From an uncultured Kineosporia sp. (lineage in GTDB: Bacteria > Actinomycetota > Actinomycetes > Actinomycetales > Kineosporiaceae), in assembly GCA_937859855.1 (NCBI GenBank), contig CALMAR010000243.1, forward strand, positions 701 through 11,721: DNA of 11,021 bases. The letters run 5' to 3'. The notes under the pieces were generated by a model, which was given only the letters and a program-made list of their open reading frames with translations, made no database searches and was not told the DNA's origin. The position numbers and the translations under genes are program-made. Positions 5,265-11,021 of the stretch are shown here, piece after piece; position 1 is the stretch's first letter, and each line of letters opens with the position of its first letter.

Positions 5265-6425
5265 CTACAGCCAGCCGTTGCGCTTGAATCCGCGGAACAT
5301 GACCGCGCAGATCAGGCCCATCAGCAGCAGGATCCCCGGATATCCGAACCGCTGGTGCAGCTCCCACATGTGGTCGAAGTTCATGCCGTAGATCCCGGCG
5401 ATCATGGTGGGGACGGCGGCGATCGCCACCCAGGCCGAGATCTTGCGCATGTCCTCGTTCTCGGCCACCGCGACCCGGGCTAGACCGGCCTGCAGGATCG
5501 AGCTGAGCAACTCGTCGAAGCTGGCCACCTGCTCGTGCACCCGGGCCAAGTGGTCCGACACGTCGCGGAAGTACTCGCGGATCTCAGGGTTGATCAGCCG
5601 CCGGGGCCGTTCGGCCAGCTCCCGCAGCGGGCTGGCCATCGGCCAGATCGTCCGCTTCATCTCGATGATGTCGCGCTTGAGCTGATAGATCCGCTCGATG
5701 TCGGTGCCCGCCCGCGGTGCGAACACCTGGGTCTCGATCTCCTCGATGTCCTGCTGGATGTCGTCGACCACGCTGAGGTAGTCGTCCACCACCTTGTCGG
5801 CCACGGCATGCAGTACCGCGGCCGGTCCGAGCGCCAGCTGCTCCGGGTCGGCCTCCAGGCGCCGGCGCAGACCGGACATCGATGCATGCTTGCCGTGCCG
5901 GATCGTGACCACGAAGTACTCCCCGACGAACACCATCACGGCGCCGGTCTCAACGACATCGCCACCTTCCTGCTGAGCGGCCCGGTCCGCATAGGCAAGC
6001 GTGCGCATGGCCAGGAAGATGTCGTTCTCGTGCCGCTCGACCTTGGGCCGCTGCCGGGGCGAGGAAGCATCTTCCAGCGCCAGCGGGTGCAGTGAGAACA
6101 CCTCGCCGAGCTGGGTCAGCTGCTCGGCCGAGGCTTGATGCAGGCCAAGCCAGACGAAACCGTTACCGGCCCGGGCCTGGCCGACCGCGTCGTGGAAGTC
6201 CTGGGCCGGGCAGCGGGCGCCGTCCTGATACAGCGCCCAGTCGACGGCGGCATCGAGCAGGCCGCCATCGCCCGCGCGGGTGAGCCCCTCCACCCGGGCA
6301 CCGGCAGCCGCGTGGCGCAGTGCCGGAACGACACTGCGCAGGGGCGTGAGAGCCAGGGGGCGGACAAGTGGGGCCAGCGGCCGGGACGAGTTGAAGCCCG
6401 AGCCGTAACGGGGAATGCGAGCCAT
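5265..6425 (-). CDS. corA: CorA-family magnesium/cobalt channel
   Basis: The 386-aa protein has the CorA layout: a cytoplasmic alpha/beta domain (about 60-200), a long helical stalk (about 200-325) and two C-terminal membrane helices (about 329-348 and 361-379). The signature YGMNF (Gly347-Met348-Asn349) closes the first helix and forms the ion selectivity filter of the pentamer. The protein ends in the basic KRNGWL on the cytoplasmic side. The first 50 residues are a basic, Leu/Pro-rich extension with no recognised domain. The ATG at 6425 has a strong SD (GGAGG at 6439-6435, 9-nt spacer). Transport of Mg2+, possibly Co2+ or Ni2+, across the inner membrane follows from the family. The S58 hydrolase follows 11 nt downstream, and the 5' leader carries a probable upstream ORF. 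Confidence 0.95.
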   Translation of the reverse strand: MARIPRYGSGFNSSRPLAPLVRPLALTPLRSVVPALRHAAAGARVEGLTRAGDGGLLDAAVDWALYQDGARCPAQDFHDAVGQARAGNGFVWLGLHQASAEQLTQLGEVFSLHPLALEDASSPRQRPKVERHENDIFLAMRTLAYADRAAQQEGGDVVETGAVMVFVGEYFVVTIRHGKHASMSGLRRRLEADPEQLALGPAAVLHAVADKVVDDYLSVVDDIQQDIEEIETQVFAPRAGTDIERIYQLKRDIIEMKRTIWPMASPLRELAERPRRLINPEIREYFRDVSDHLARVHEQVASFDELLSSILQAGLARVAVAENEDMRKISAWVAIAAVPTMIAGIYGMNFDHMWELHQRFGYPGILLLMGLICAVMFRGFKRNGWL

Positions 6426-6433
6426 CGCAGATC

Positions 6434-6549
6434 ACCTCCGGGAGCAGTGGCGCCCGCGGCGGCAACCCCTTCAGCGTGGCGCGAGGACGCCGTTCTCCGC
6501 GGGAGATTCGGTACTGGCAGGGGTGCTTTCACTTGCAGGCACCGATCTC
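6434..6549 (-). promoter_or_regulatory. corA leader with alternative pairings involving the SD
   Basis: GAGAUCGGU (6549-6541) can pair with ACCG-A-AUCUC (6512-6503), nine pairs with one bulged A. The same AUCUCC (6507-6502) can instead pair with the corA SD sequence GGAGGU (6439-6434), six pairs including one G-U. ACCCCU (6524-6519) is also complementary to AGGGGU (6470-6465). The first hairpin spans the start codon of the upstream ORF, so ribosome position there could decide whether the corA SD is exposed. The complementarity is visible; the switching is inference and the stems are short. Confidence 0.35.
6471..6542 (-). CDS. Probable Pro/Glu-rich upstream ORF in the corA leader
   Basis: A 23-codon ORF runs from GTG (6542-6540) to TGA (6473-6471). 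It is preceded by a near-ideal SD, GAGGAGG at 6557-6551, with an 8-nt spacer. The peptide begins MPASESTPASTESPAE, alternating Pro, Ser/Thr, Ala and Glu, and ends GVLAPR. It stops 45 nt before the corA start and does not overlap it. Enterobacterial Mg2+ transporter leaders such as mgtL also encode short peptides rich in acidic residues and proline, on which ribosomes become unstable or stall at low Mg2+. The resemblance here is in composition and position only. Third-position GC is lower than in neighbouring genes. A second GTG at 6532 in another frame opens a longer frame (to 6116) overlapping corA, but it sits 18 nt from the SD and is less likely. Confidence 0.5.
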   Translation of the reverse strand: MPASESTPASTESPAENGVLAPR

Positions 6550-6591
6550 ACCTCCTCGAGCTCGCAGCGCTGACAACGTTGCATCGGTCCC

Positions 6592-6597
6592 ATCGTA
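6592..6597 (-). promoter_or_regulatory. Possible -10 element for the corA transcript
   Basis: TACGAT (6597-6592) fits the TANNNT -10 pattern and would start transcription near 6585, giving a leader of about 160 nt with the upstream ORF inside. No convincing -35 box is found 16-18 nt upstream. Confidence 0.3.
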
Positions 6598-6733
6598 CGG
6601 GCTGCCCAGTTGTTACGTGCGCGGGGCTCCGCTCATTGCTCCGATTGCCGGTCCCGGCCGCCCGGCTCTCTCCGCGTGATTGCCGGTTCAGCCTGCAAAA
6701 GTGCGGCCAGAACGGGCAAATCGCGGGCTGAGG

Positions 6734-6764
6734 CGCTGATCATGGACAGGGAGGACGCTGATCA
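6734..6764. repeat. Direct repeat of CGCTGATCA between the GH15 gene and corA leader
   Basis: CGCTGATCA occurs at 6734-6742 and 6756-6764, with starts 22 bp apart, about two helical turns. The first copy extends to AGGCGCTGATCA (6731-6742), identical to 118-129. The repeat lies just downstream of the GH15-like gene. Together with the corA leader this accounts for the gap 6426-6776; the rest of it (about 6600-6730) holds nothing I recognise. Confidence 0.5.
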
Positions 6765-6776
6765 CAGGCGCGGCGC

Positions 6777-8234
6777 TCAGCTGGCCTGGCGATCCAGTTC
6801 GCGGGCGGTCAGCACCACAAGGGCGGCAGTCCAGCCCAGCGGCGCCGGTCCCGCCGGATCACCATTGCTCAGCACCTTCTCCGGCAGGGCACCCAGCTCG
6901 GTCCGGTGCGCGTCCAGCCAGGCCAGCCGGGCGATCGCCTGCGCGCGATCTCCGGTTGCGGCGGCGGCGAGCGCGGCCAGCGCAGTCTCCGGCGTCCAAC
7001 TGATCCCGTCGTCGCGCCAGCCGGTTCCAGGAGCCAGCCCACCGCCGGGCCGGCTCATCCCAGACTGCGCTCGCGACCACGCCTGGAGTACCGCTGGGTC
7101 GACCTGGGCGGTGAACGGCGGAAGCAGGAAGGTCAGGGCCGCGTCCAGGTTCTGGCCGCCCAGATACCGGGGATATCCGGCCCGCCCGAACTCGGTGGAG
7201 ATGCTCCGCCGCAGGGTGGCAGCGCGCGCCCGCAGCCGGGTGGCCTGGCTGCCGAGGCCGCGAGCGGTGGCGATCCGGGAGGCGGATTCGAGTCCGAGAG
7301 CCAGGGGCGCGGCGGTGCCCAGACTGAGCCGGGGATCGACCACCTCCCAGTAGTCCGGTGAGGGCCCAGGCAGTGCGCCCGGAGCTGAGGTAAGACGCAG
7401 GACGGCGCCGGTCAGCCGGTCGATCAGTGGCCGCAGCTCGTTCAGCAGGGTCGCCCGGCGATCGAGCGGGGCTTGCTGAACGGTGGCGTCAATGGCCCAG
7501 AGCACCCAGCCGGTGCCATCGGTCTGGATTCCGCGCTCGTCCGGCGGTCCAGAGCCGCCCGGCTGGTATCGAGCCTGAAAGACGCCGTCTGGAGCGGGTA
7601 TTCGCTGCAGCCAGGCCAGAATGCGTTCCGCGTCGGCCTGGTGCCCGGTGATCGACAGGGCGACGGCCGAGAACGCCGCGTCCCGGGGCCAGACATAGCG
7701 CCAGATGCTCGGGCCGCTGGCCACGGAGGCGCCGCTGGACAGCGTCAGGGTGTCGATGTCGAGCAGGGCGTCGGCGACCATCGGCTGGAACTGCGGAACG
7801 CTGACTCCGGGCACCGCGCCAGCCCGCAGCCAGCGCCGCTGCTCCTGAGCGCGACTCTGGGCCCGGGCGCTGTTGTGCACCACCCGGCTGCCGTTGATCA
7901 GCACGTCGGCCGGGCTGCCCTCCGGCACGTTCACCAGGCGGCCGCCGGTGTCGAGGCCGACGGCGGCTGAGAGCAGCTTGCGGTGCACGTGATGGGAGGT
8001 GTACCAGTACCGGCCCCCGACGGTCGCGGCCACCACCAGAGCCAGCACCAGCCCAGCCGACCAGCGCCGCAGTCGCCGTGGCCTGGCCTGGTCCATCCGG
8101 CTGAGCTCGCCCGCAGGCCCATCGAGCACGCCGAGCCCAGGCTCCGGCGTGGGGGCGGCGGGGGACACGGAGCCAGTGTGCCAGCCGGGATCGCGGGCTC
8201 CCGGGCAGCGGGGAGCCGGCCTGGGTGCAGTCAT
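6777..8234 (-). CDS. Membrane-anchored GH15-like glycoside hydrolase
   Basis: This 485-aa protein has a Pro-rich cytoplasmic N-terminus, one membrane helix (about 58-77, after RPRRLRRW) and an extracytoplasmic alpha/alpha-six-barrel domain. Landmarks of family GH15 and relatives are YVWPRDAAF (180-188), GIQTDGTGWVLWAI (235-248) and DYWE (294-297), whose Glu297 sits where the general acid is expected. Near the end lies LPEKVLSNGDPAGPAPLGWTAA (about 450-471), where Glu452 is a candidate base. GH15 enzymes are glucoamylases, glucodextranases or trehalases; the substrate here cannot be told. The N-type membrane anchor suggests action at the cell surface. The start at 8234 lies 11 nt after pepP and has a poor SD; Met47 (8096) is an alternative that keeps the membrane helix. 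It is probably co-transcribed with pepP. Confidence 0.75.
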   Translation of the reverse strand: MTAPRPAPRCPGARDPGWHTGSVSPAAPTPEPGLGVLDGPAGELSRMDQARPRRLRRWSAGLVLALVVAATVGGRYWYTSHHVHRKLLSAAVGLDTGGRLVNVPEGSPADVLINGSRVVHNSARAQSRAQEQRRWLRAGAVPGVSVPQFQPMVADALLDIDTLTLSSGASVASGPSIWRYVWPRDAAFSAVALSITGHQADAERILAWLQRIPAPDGVFQARYQPGGSGPPDERGIQTDGTGWVLWAIDATVQQAPLDRRATLLNELRPLIDRLTGAVLRLTSAPGALPGPSPDYWEVVDPRLSLGTAAPLALGLESASRIATARGLGSQATRLRARAATLRRSISTEFGRAGYPRYLGGQNLDAALTFLLPPFTAQVDPAVLQAWSRAQSGMSRPGGGLAPGTGWRDDGISWTPETALAALAAAATGDRAQAIARLAWLDAHRTELGALPEKVLSNGDPAGPAPLGWTAALVVLTARELDRQAS

Positions 8235-8245
8235 CCCGGCCCGGA

Positions 8246-9814
8246 TCAGCCGCGCAGCGCTGCCATCCAGGCCTCGATCTCGACCGGCTGGCGGGGCAGG
8301 GCGGCGGACAGGTTCTCACAGCCGTCAGCGGTCACCAGGACGTCGTCCTCGATCCGCACCCCGATTCCGCGAAAAGCCTCCGGCGCCAGCTGGTCCTGCG
8401 GCCCGAAGTACAGGCCGGGCTCGATGGTGAAGATCATTCCCGGCCGCAGCTCGGCCTCCAGATACATCTCGCGGCGGGCCTGGGCGCAGTCGTGCACGTC
8501 GATGCCCAGATGATGACTCGTGCCGTGCACCATCCAGCGGCGGTGGAACTGTCCTTCCTGGTCCAGCGACTCCTCCACGGTGCCTGGCAGCAGTCCCCAG
8601 TCGTGCAGCCGCTGGGCGATCACCCGCATGGCCGCCTCATGCACATCCCGGAACCGGGTTCCCGGTCTGGCGGCCGCGAAGGCGGCATCGGCGGCGTCCA
8701 GCACCGCCTGATAGACCTCGCGCTGGGCATCGCTGAAGGAGCCGTTCACCGGCATGGTCCGGGTGATGTCCGCCGTGTACAGACTGTCCACCTCGGCCCC
8801 GGCGTCCACCAGCACCAGATCGCCATCGTTCACCGCTCCGTCGTTCACGATCCAGTGCAGCGTGCAGGCGTGCGGGCCGGACGCGGCGATGGTGTCGTAG
8901 CTGACCGCATTGCCCTCGCGCCGGGCCCGCGCGTCGAACGCGGTCTCGATCACGCGTTCCCCGCGGGTGGCGGCCACCGCGTCCGGCAGGGCCCGGACGA
9001 TGTCACCGAATCCGCGCGCGGTGACCTCGATGGCCAGCCGCATCTGCGCGATCTCGTACTCGTCCTTGACCAGCCGCAGCTCGGACAGAATCCGGGCCAG
9101 TTCGGCGTCCGCGTTCTCGGCCTGCTCCTCGACCGCCTCGGTCTGCTGCGCCACCAGCTGGTCGGCCTCCTCCTGGTCGGCGCCGACCTGGTCCTCCACG
9201 GTGGCCTCGCGGGCCTCGTCCACGACCTGCTCGACTCCAGCGTCGGCGCCCCGGACGATCCGGATGGCGATCGATCCGGCGTCCTTGGCCAGCGCCTCAG
9301 CCAGATCGTCCAGATGACGGCAGCTCAGGCCGGTCTCCGCCTCCAGTTCGGCCAAGCTGGGCCGGACCCCGACCCACAGCTCGCCGTAGCGGGGATTGGC
9401 GTAGAACTCCTCGCTGTCTCGTTCCGCCCGGGGGCGGAAGTACAGCACCGCCTGGTGAGCGTTGCCGTCCGGCTCCAGCACGAGGACGGCGTCGGGCTCG
9501 CGATCGGTGCCCAGTCCGGTCAGCCAGGCGAAGGCCGAATGCGGCCGGAACCGGTAGTCGGTGTCGTTGCTGCGGACCCGGAGCTGGCCGGCCGGGATCA
9601 CCAGTCGTTCTCCCGGCAGGGCGGCGCTGAGCAGGTCCCGGCGCGGGCGGGCGTATCCGGCCGACGGCATCTGCGGCGGCAGCCGATCGGGGCGCTCAGC
9701 CCACCCGGATGCGATGAACCGGCGGAAGGCTGGAGACGAGGGCCGATGGCGGTGCTCGACCTGGGTCGGCTCGTTGGCCTCGGCGGGTTCGCCCTCGGGC
9801 TGGATCTCGCTCAT
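8246..9814 (-). CDS. pepP: Xaa-Pro aminopeptidase (aminopeptidase P, M24B)
   Basis: The 522-aa protein has an AMP_N-type N-terminal domain (about 45-185) and a pita-bread catalytic domain (about 245-510). The five dinuclear metal ligands are visible: Asp337 (VDAG), Asp349 (TADITRT), His434 (HGTSHHLG), Glu465 (TIEPGLYF) and Glu489 (GVRIEDDV). It removes the N-terminal residue from peptides with proline second, in the cytoplasm, in peptide turnover. It is longer than the 440-residue E. coli enzyme because of a tail of about 45 residues and an acidic, Glu/Gln/Ala-rich insert (about 192-240) between the domains. The ATG at 9814 lacks an SD. CAGAAT lies 6 nt upstream, so a leaderless transcript is possible. 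It diverges from the DUF6758 gene. Confidence 0.93.
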   Translation of the reverse strand: MSEIQPEGEPAEANEPTQVEHRHRPSSPAFRRFIASGWAERPDRLPPQMPSAGYARPRRDLLSAALPGERLVIPAGQLRVRSNDTDYRFRPHSAFAWLTGLGTDREPDAVLVLEPDGNAHQAVLYFRPRAERDSEEFYANPRYGELWVGVRPSLAELEAETGLSCRHLDDLAEALAKDAGSIAIRIVRGADAGVEQVVDEAREATVEDQVGADQEEADQLVAQQTEAVEEQAENADAELARILSELRLVKDEYEIAQMRLAIEVTARGFGDIVRALPDAVAATRGERVIETAFDARARREGNAVSYDTIAASGPHACTLHWIVNDGAVNDGDLVLVDAGAEVDSLYTADITRTMPVNGSFSDAQREVYQAVLDAADAAFAAARPGTRFRDVHEAAMRVIAQRLHDWGLLPGTVEESLDQEGQFHRRWMVHGTSHHLGIDVHDCAQARREMYLEAELRPGMIFTIEPGLYFGPQDQLAPEAFRGIGVRIEDDVLVTADGCENLSAALPRQPVEIEAWMAALRG

Positions 9815-9974
9815 CCAGTCATTCTGCCGCGCCGGGCGTGATCGGCAGGTCAGCCGGGCGATTTGCCAGCTCAGGTTGTGAACGGCCGGACTGAACCAAT
9901 GATCACCAGCAAGGGAATTGCGCGGCGGCTTGACCAGCAGGCGCCCAGCAGCAACCGTCCTTCCTGTGAGCCTG

Positions 9975-10616
9975 ATGAGGACCTGTCCCCGCTGCGGAGC
10001 CGTGGTGCGCCAGCCAGGACTGTGGGCCAGCTACTGGATCTGCGACGAGCACGGCGAGGTACAGCCGGCCGCGGCTGCGGTGGCGCCCACGCCCGACCTG
10101 ATCCGCCGGCTCGCCCGGGACAGCCACGTGCCGGTATGGCTGCCTTGGCCGCTGCCGGACGGCTGGGTGGTCTCGGGGTTGCGCTGGGCCGGTGACGACA
10201 AGAGCGGCACGGTGGCCAGCGTGGTGGCGGTGAGCGGCCCGCATCCGATTCCGGGGATGGACGACGAACCGGGTGCGGACCTGATCGTGGTGGCCGAGCA
10301 GCCGGGCGTGGGTATCGGGTCGCACCTGGCTGGCTTGCAGGGGGTCGACCCCGGCCCGCTGCTGGCCGAGAAGGTGGTGCATGAACCGGCCGAGATCAAG
10401 TTGGTGGCCGATGGGCACGATGTGCCGCTGTGGTCGGTGCCGATGGACAACGGCATCGCCTACGTGGGTGAGGCCGGCGGCGACTGGTTGTGGATGCTGG
10501 CCTGGCCGGCCCCGGCCGCGGCCGTACTGCTGAACCGGTTCGGACTGGTGGACACCCGCAATCCCGGTCATGACCTGGAGTTTCCCTGCGGGCCTCTGAC
10601 TCCTCGGCTGCGCTGA
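9975..10616 (+). CDS. DUF6758-type zinc-ribbon protein
   Basis: The 213-aa protein opens with a zinc-binding motif, Cys4-x2-Cys7 (CPRC) and Cys23-x2-His26 (CDEH). A conserved actinobacterial domain of unknown function follows, which I recognise as DUF6758. Typical landmarks are HVPVWLPWPLPDGW (51-64), WAGDD (71-75), VVAEQPGVGIGS (105-116), DWLWMLAWPA (170-179) and the ending LEFPCGPLTPRLR. No membrane segment or signal peptide is present. The function is unknown; the ribbon could serve nucleic-acid or protein binding. Homologues begin close to MRxxPxCPRC, so the ATG at 9975 is preferred. A GTG at 9966 in the same frame adds three residues. It has TTGACC at 9930-9935 and a weak AACCGT at 9953-9958 upstream, compatible with a leaderless start. 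A PHP-domain gene follows 63 bp downstream, a pairing I recall in other actinobacteria. Confidence 0.82.
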   Translation: MRTCPRCGAVVRQPGLWASYWICDEHGEVQPAAAAVAPTPDLIRRLARDSHVPVWLPWPLPDGWVVSGLRWAGDDKSGTVASVVAVSGPHPIPGMDDEPGADLIVVAEQPGVGIGSHLAGLQGVDPGPLLAEKVVHEPAEIKLVADGHDVPLWSVPMDNGIAYVGEAGGDWLWMLAWPAPAAAVLLNRFGLVDTRNPGHDLEFPCGPLTPRLR

Positions 10617-10667
10617 CCTGCCGCTGACTGGCCACTGATCCGATCGGCGGCCCGGACGGCGGCTCAG

Positions 10668-10673
10668 TAGCCT
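10668..10673 (+). promoter_or_regulatory. -10 element for a leaderless PHP-domain transcript
   Basis: TAGCCT fits TANNNT and lies exactly 6 nt before the GTG start at 10680, the spacing expected if transcription begins at the start codon. No Shine-Dalgarno is present. No clear -35 box is seen. Confidence 0.45.
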
Positions 10674-10679
10674 GGCCCG

Positions 10680-11021
10680 GTGCCGATCGACCTTCACACC
10701 CATTCCCGGGCATCGGACGGTACGGATGAGCCCGCTGGGGTGATCGCGGCGGCGGCCCACGCCGGGCTCGACGTAGTCGCGCTGACCGACCACGACACCA
10801 CGGCGGGCTGGGCCGCAGCCGGTGCCGCGGCGCGGCAGGCCGGCCTGACCCTGATCCCAGGGGCGGAGCTCTCCTGCCAGGTCGGTGGCGTCGGGGTGCA
10901 CCTGCTGGCCTATCTGCACGATCCGGATGATCCCCTGCTGCTGGCCGAGATCGGCCGGACCCGCGGCGATCGGCTGGACCGGGCCCGCCGGATCGTCGCC
11001 CGCCTGGCTGAGGACTTCCCG
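10680..11021 (+). CDS. PHP-domain phosphoesterase (N-terminal part, runs off the window)
   Basis: The GTG at 10680 opens a frame that stays open to the right edge, giving 114 residues. It starts MPIDLHTHSRASDGTDEP, the first metal-binding motif of the PHP superfamily (His6, His8, Asp13). LTDHDT (Asp37, His38), GAELSC (Glu63) and VGVHLLAY (His74) follow, matching motifs I and II of the stand-alone enzymes related to TrpH/YciV (RNase AM) and 3',5'-nucleotide bisphosphate phosphatases. The probable role is metal-dependent phosphate-ester hydrolysis in nucleotide or RNA-end metabolism in the cytoplasm. The exact substrate cannot be told from this fragment. There is no SD; a leaderless start is likely (see the -10 element at 10668). 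The C-terminus is missing only because of the window edge. Confidence 0.9.
   Translation, partial: MPIDLHTHSRASDGTDEPAGVIAAAAHAGLDVVALTDHDTTAGWAAAGAAARQAGLTLIPGAELSCQVGGVGVHLLAYLHDPDDPLLLAEIGRTRGDRLDRARRIVARLAEDFP

Noticed and set aside
5254..5367. Upstream extension of the S58 hydrolase to 5367
   Set aside because: It would overlap the corA 3' end by about 100 nt, and the added 38 residues are not part of the family.
4213..5391. 392-codon plus-strand open frame
   Set aside because: Antisense to the S58 hydrolase gene; arginine-rich with no recognisable domain.
6116..6532. Alternative leader frame from GTG 6532 (starts MKAPLPVPNLPRR)
   Set aside because: Proline-rich and superficially mgtL-like, but 18 nt from the SD. 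It continues for 138 codons in the wrong frame inside corA.
6434..6557. M-box (ykoK) Mg2+ riboswitch in the corA leader
   Set aside because: GGUGAG and a CUGCC...AACGGCG...GCC stretch are reminiscent of it, but the GGUGAGGCUCC block, the spacing and the later conserved blocks do not fit. The GGUGAG is explained by the upstream ORF's SD. A cmscan would settle it.
8225..9841. 538-codon plus-strand open frame
   Set aside because: It is the antisense shadow of pepP, whose five metal ligands are intact on the minus strand.
9903..10919. 338-codon minus-strand open frame across two plus-strand genes
   Set aside because: It runs antisense through the DUF6758 gene and the PHP-domain gene, both recognisable families, and has no domain of its own.

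Overview
The window is high-GC DNA (roughly 70% by eye) with GTG starts, GC-rich third codon positions and gene families typical of Actinomycetota: an actinobacterial sulfite reductase, a DUF6758-type zinc-ribbon protein and a CorA with the KRNGWL end. I cannot name the genus. Ten protein genes and two probable short leader ORFs are supported. The last gene runs off the right edge. No tRNA, rRNA, CRISPR array, transposase or phage gene is visible.

Left third (1-3300, minus strand): an assimilatory sulfate-reduction operon, ferredoxin-sulfite reductase - small zinc-ribbon protein - APS reductase, joined by two 4-nt ATGA overlaps. Its 5' leader of about 320 nt is the most remarkable part of the window. 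In order of transcription it holds a good TTGACC-N17-TACTGT promoter with a dyad just upstream, a SAM-I-clan riboswitch aptamer that begins almost at the predicted transcription start, a 28-codon leader peptide ending ...HHVDLLRTASAICR whose Shine-Dalgarno overlaps the aptamer's closing helix, and then two mutually exclusive long-range pairings before sirA. SAM and leader-peptide translation could therefore both control sulfite production.

Middle (3425-6600): a two-TM stress-type membrane protein on the plus strand converges with a minus-strand pair, corA (Mg2+ channel) and an S58/DmpA-family self-processing hydrolase. The corA leader carries a probable 23-codon Pro/Glu-rich upstream ORF with an excellent SD, and alternative pairings that could hide or free the corA SD. 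The arrangement recalls, without demonstrated homology, the mgtL-type leader peptides of enterobacterial Mg2+ transporters.

Right third (6777-11021): minus-strand pepP (Xaa-Pro aminopeptidase with an acidic insert) and a membrane-anchored GH15-like glycosidase lie 11 nt apart. They diverge from a DUF6758 zinc-ribbon gene, followed by the start of a PHP-domain phosphoesterase that looks leaderless. The palindrome TGATCA, often as CGCTGATCA, is strongly enriched in the gaps between genes and forms dyads there.
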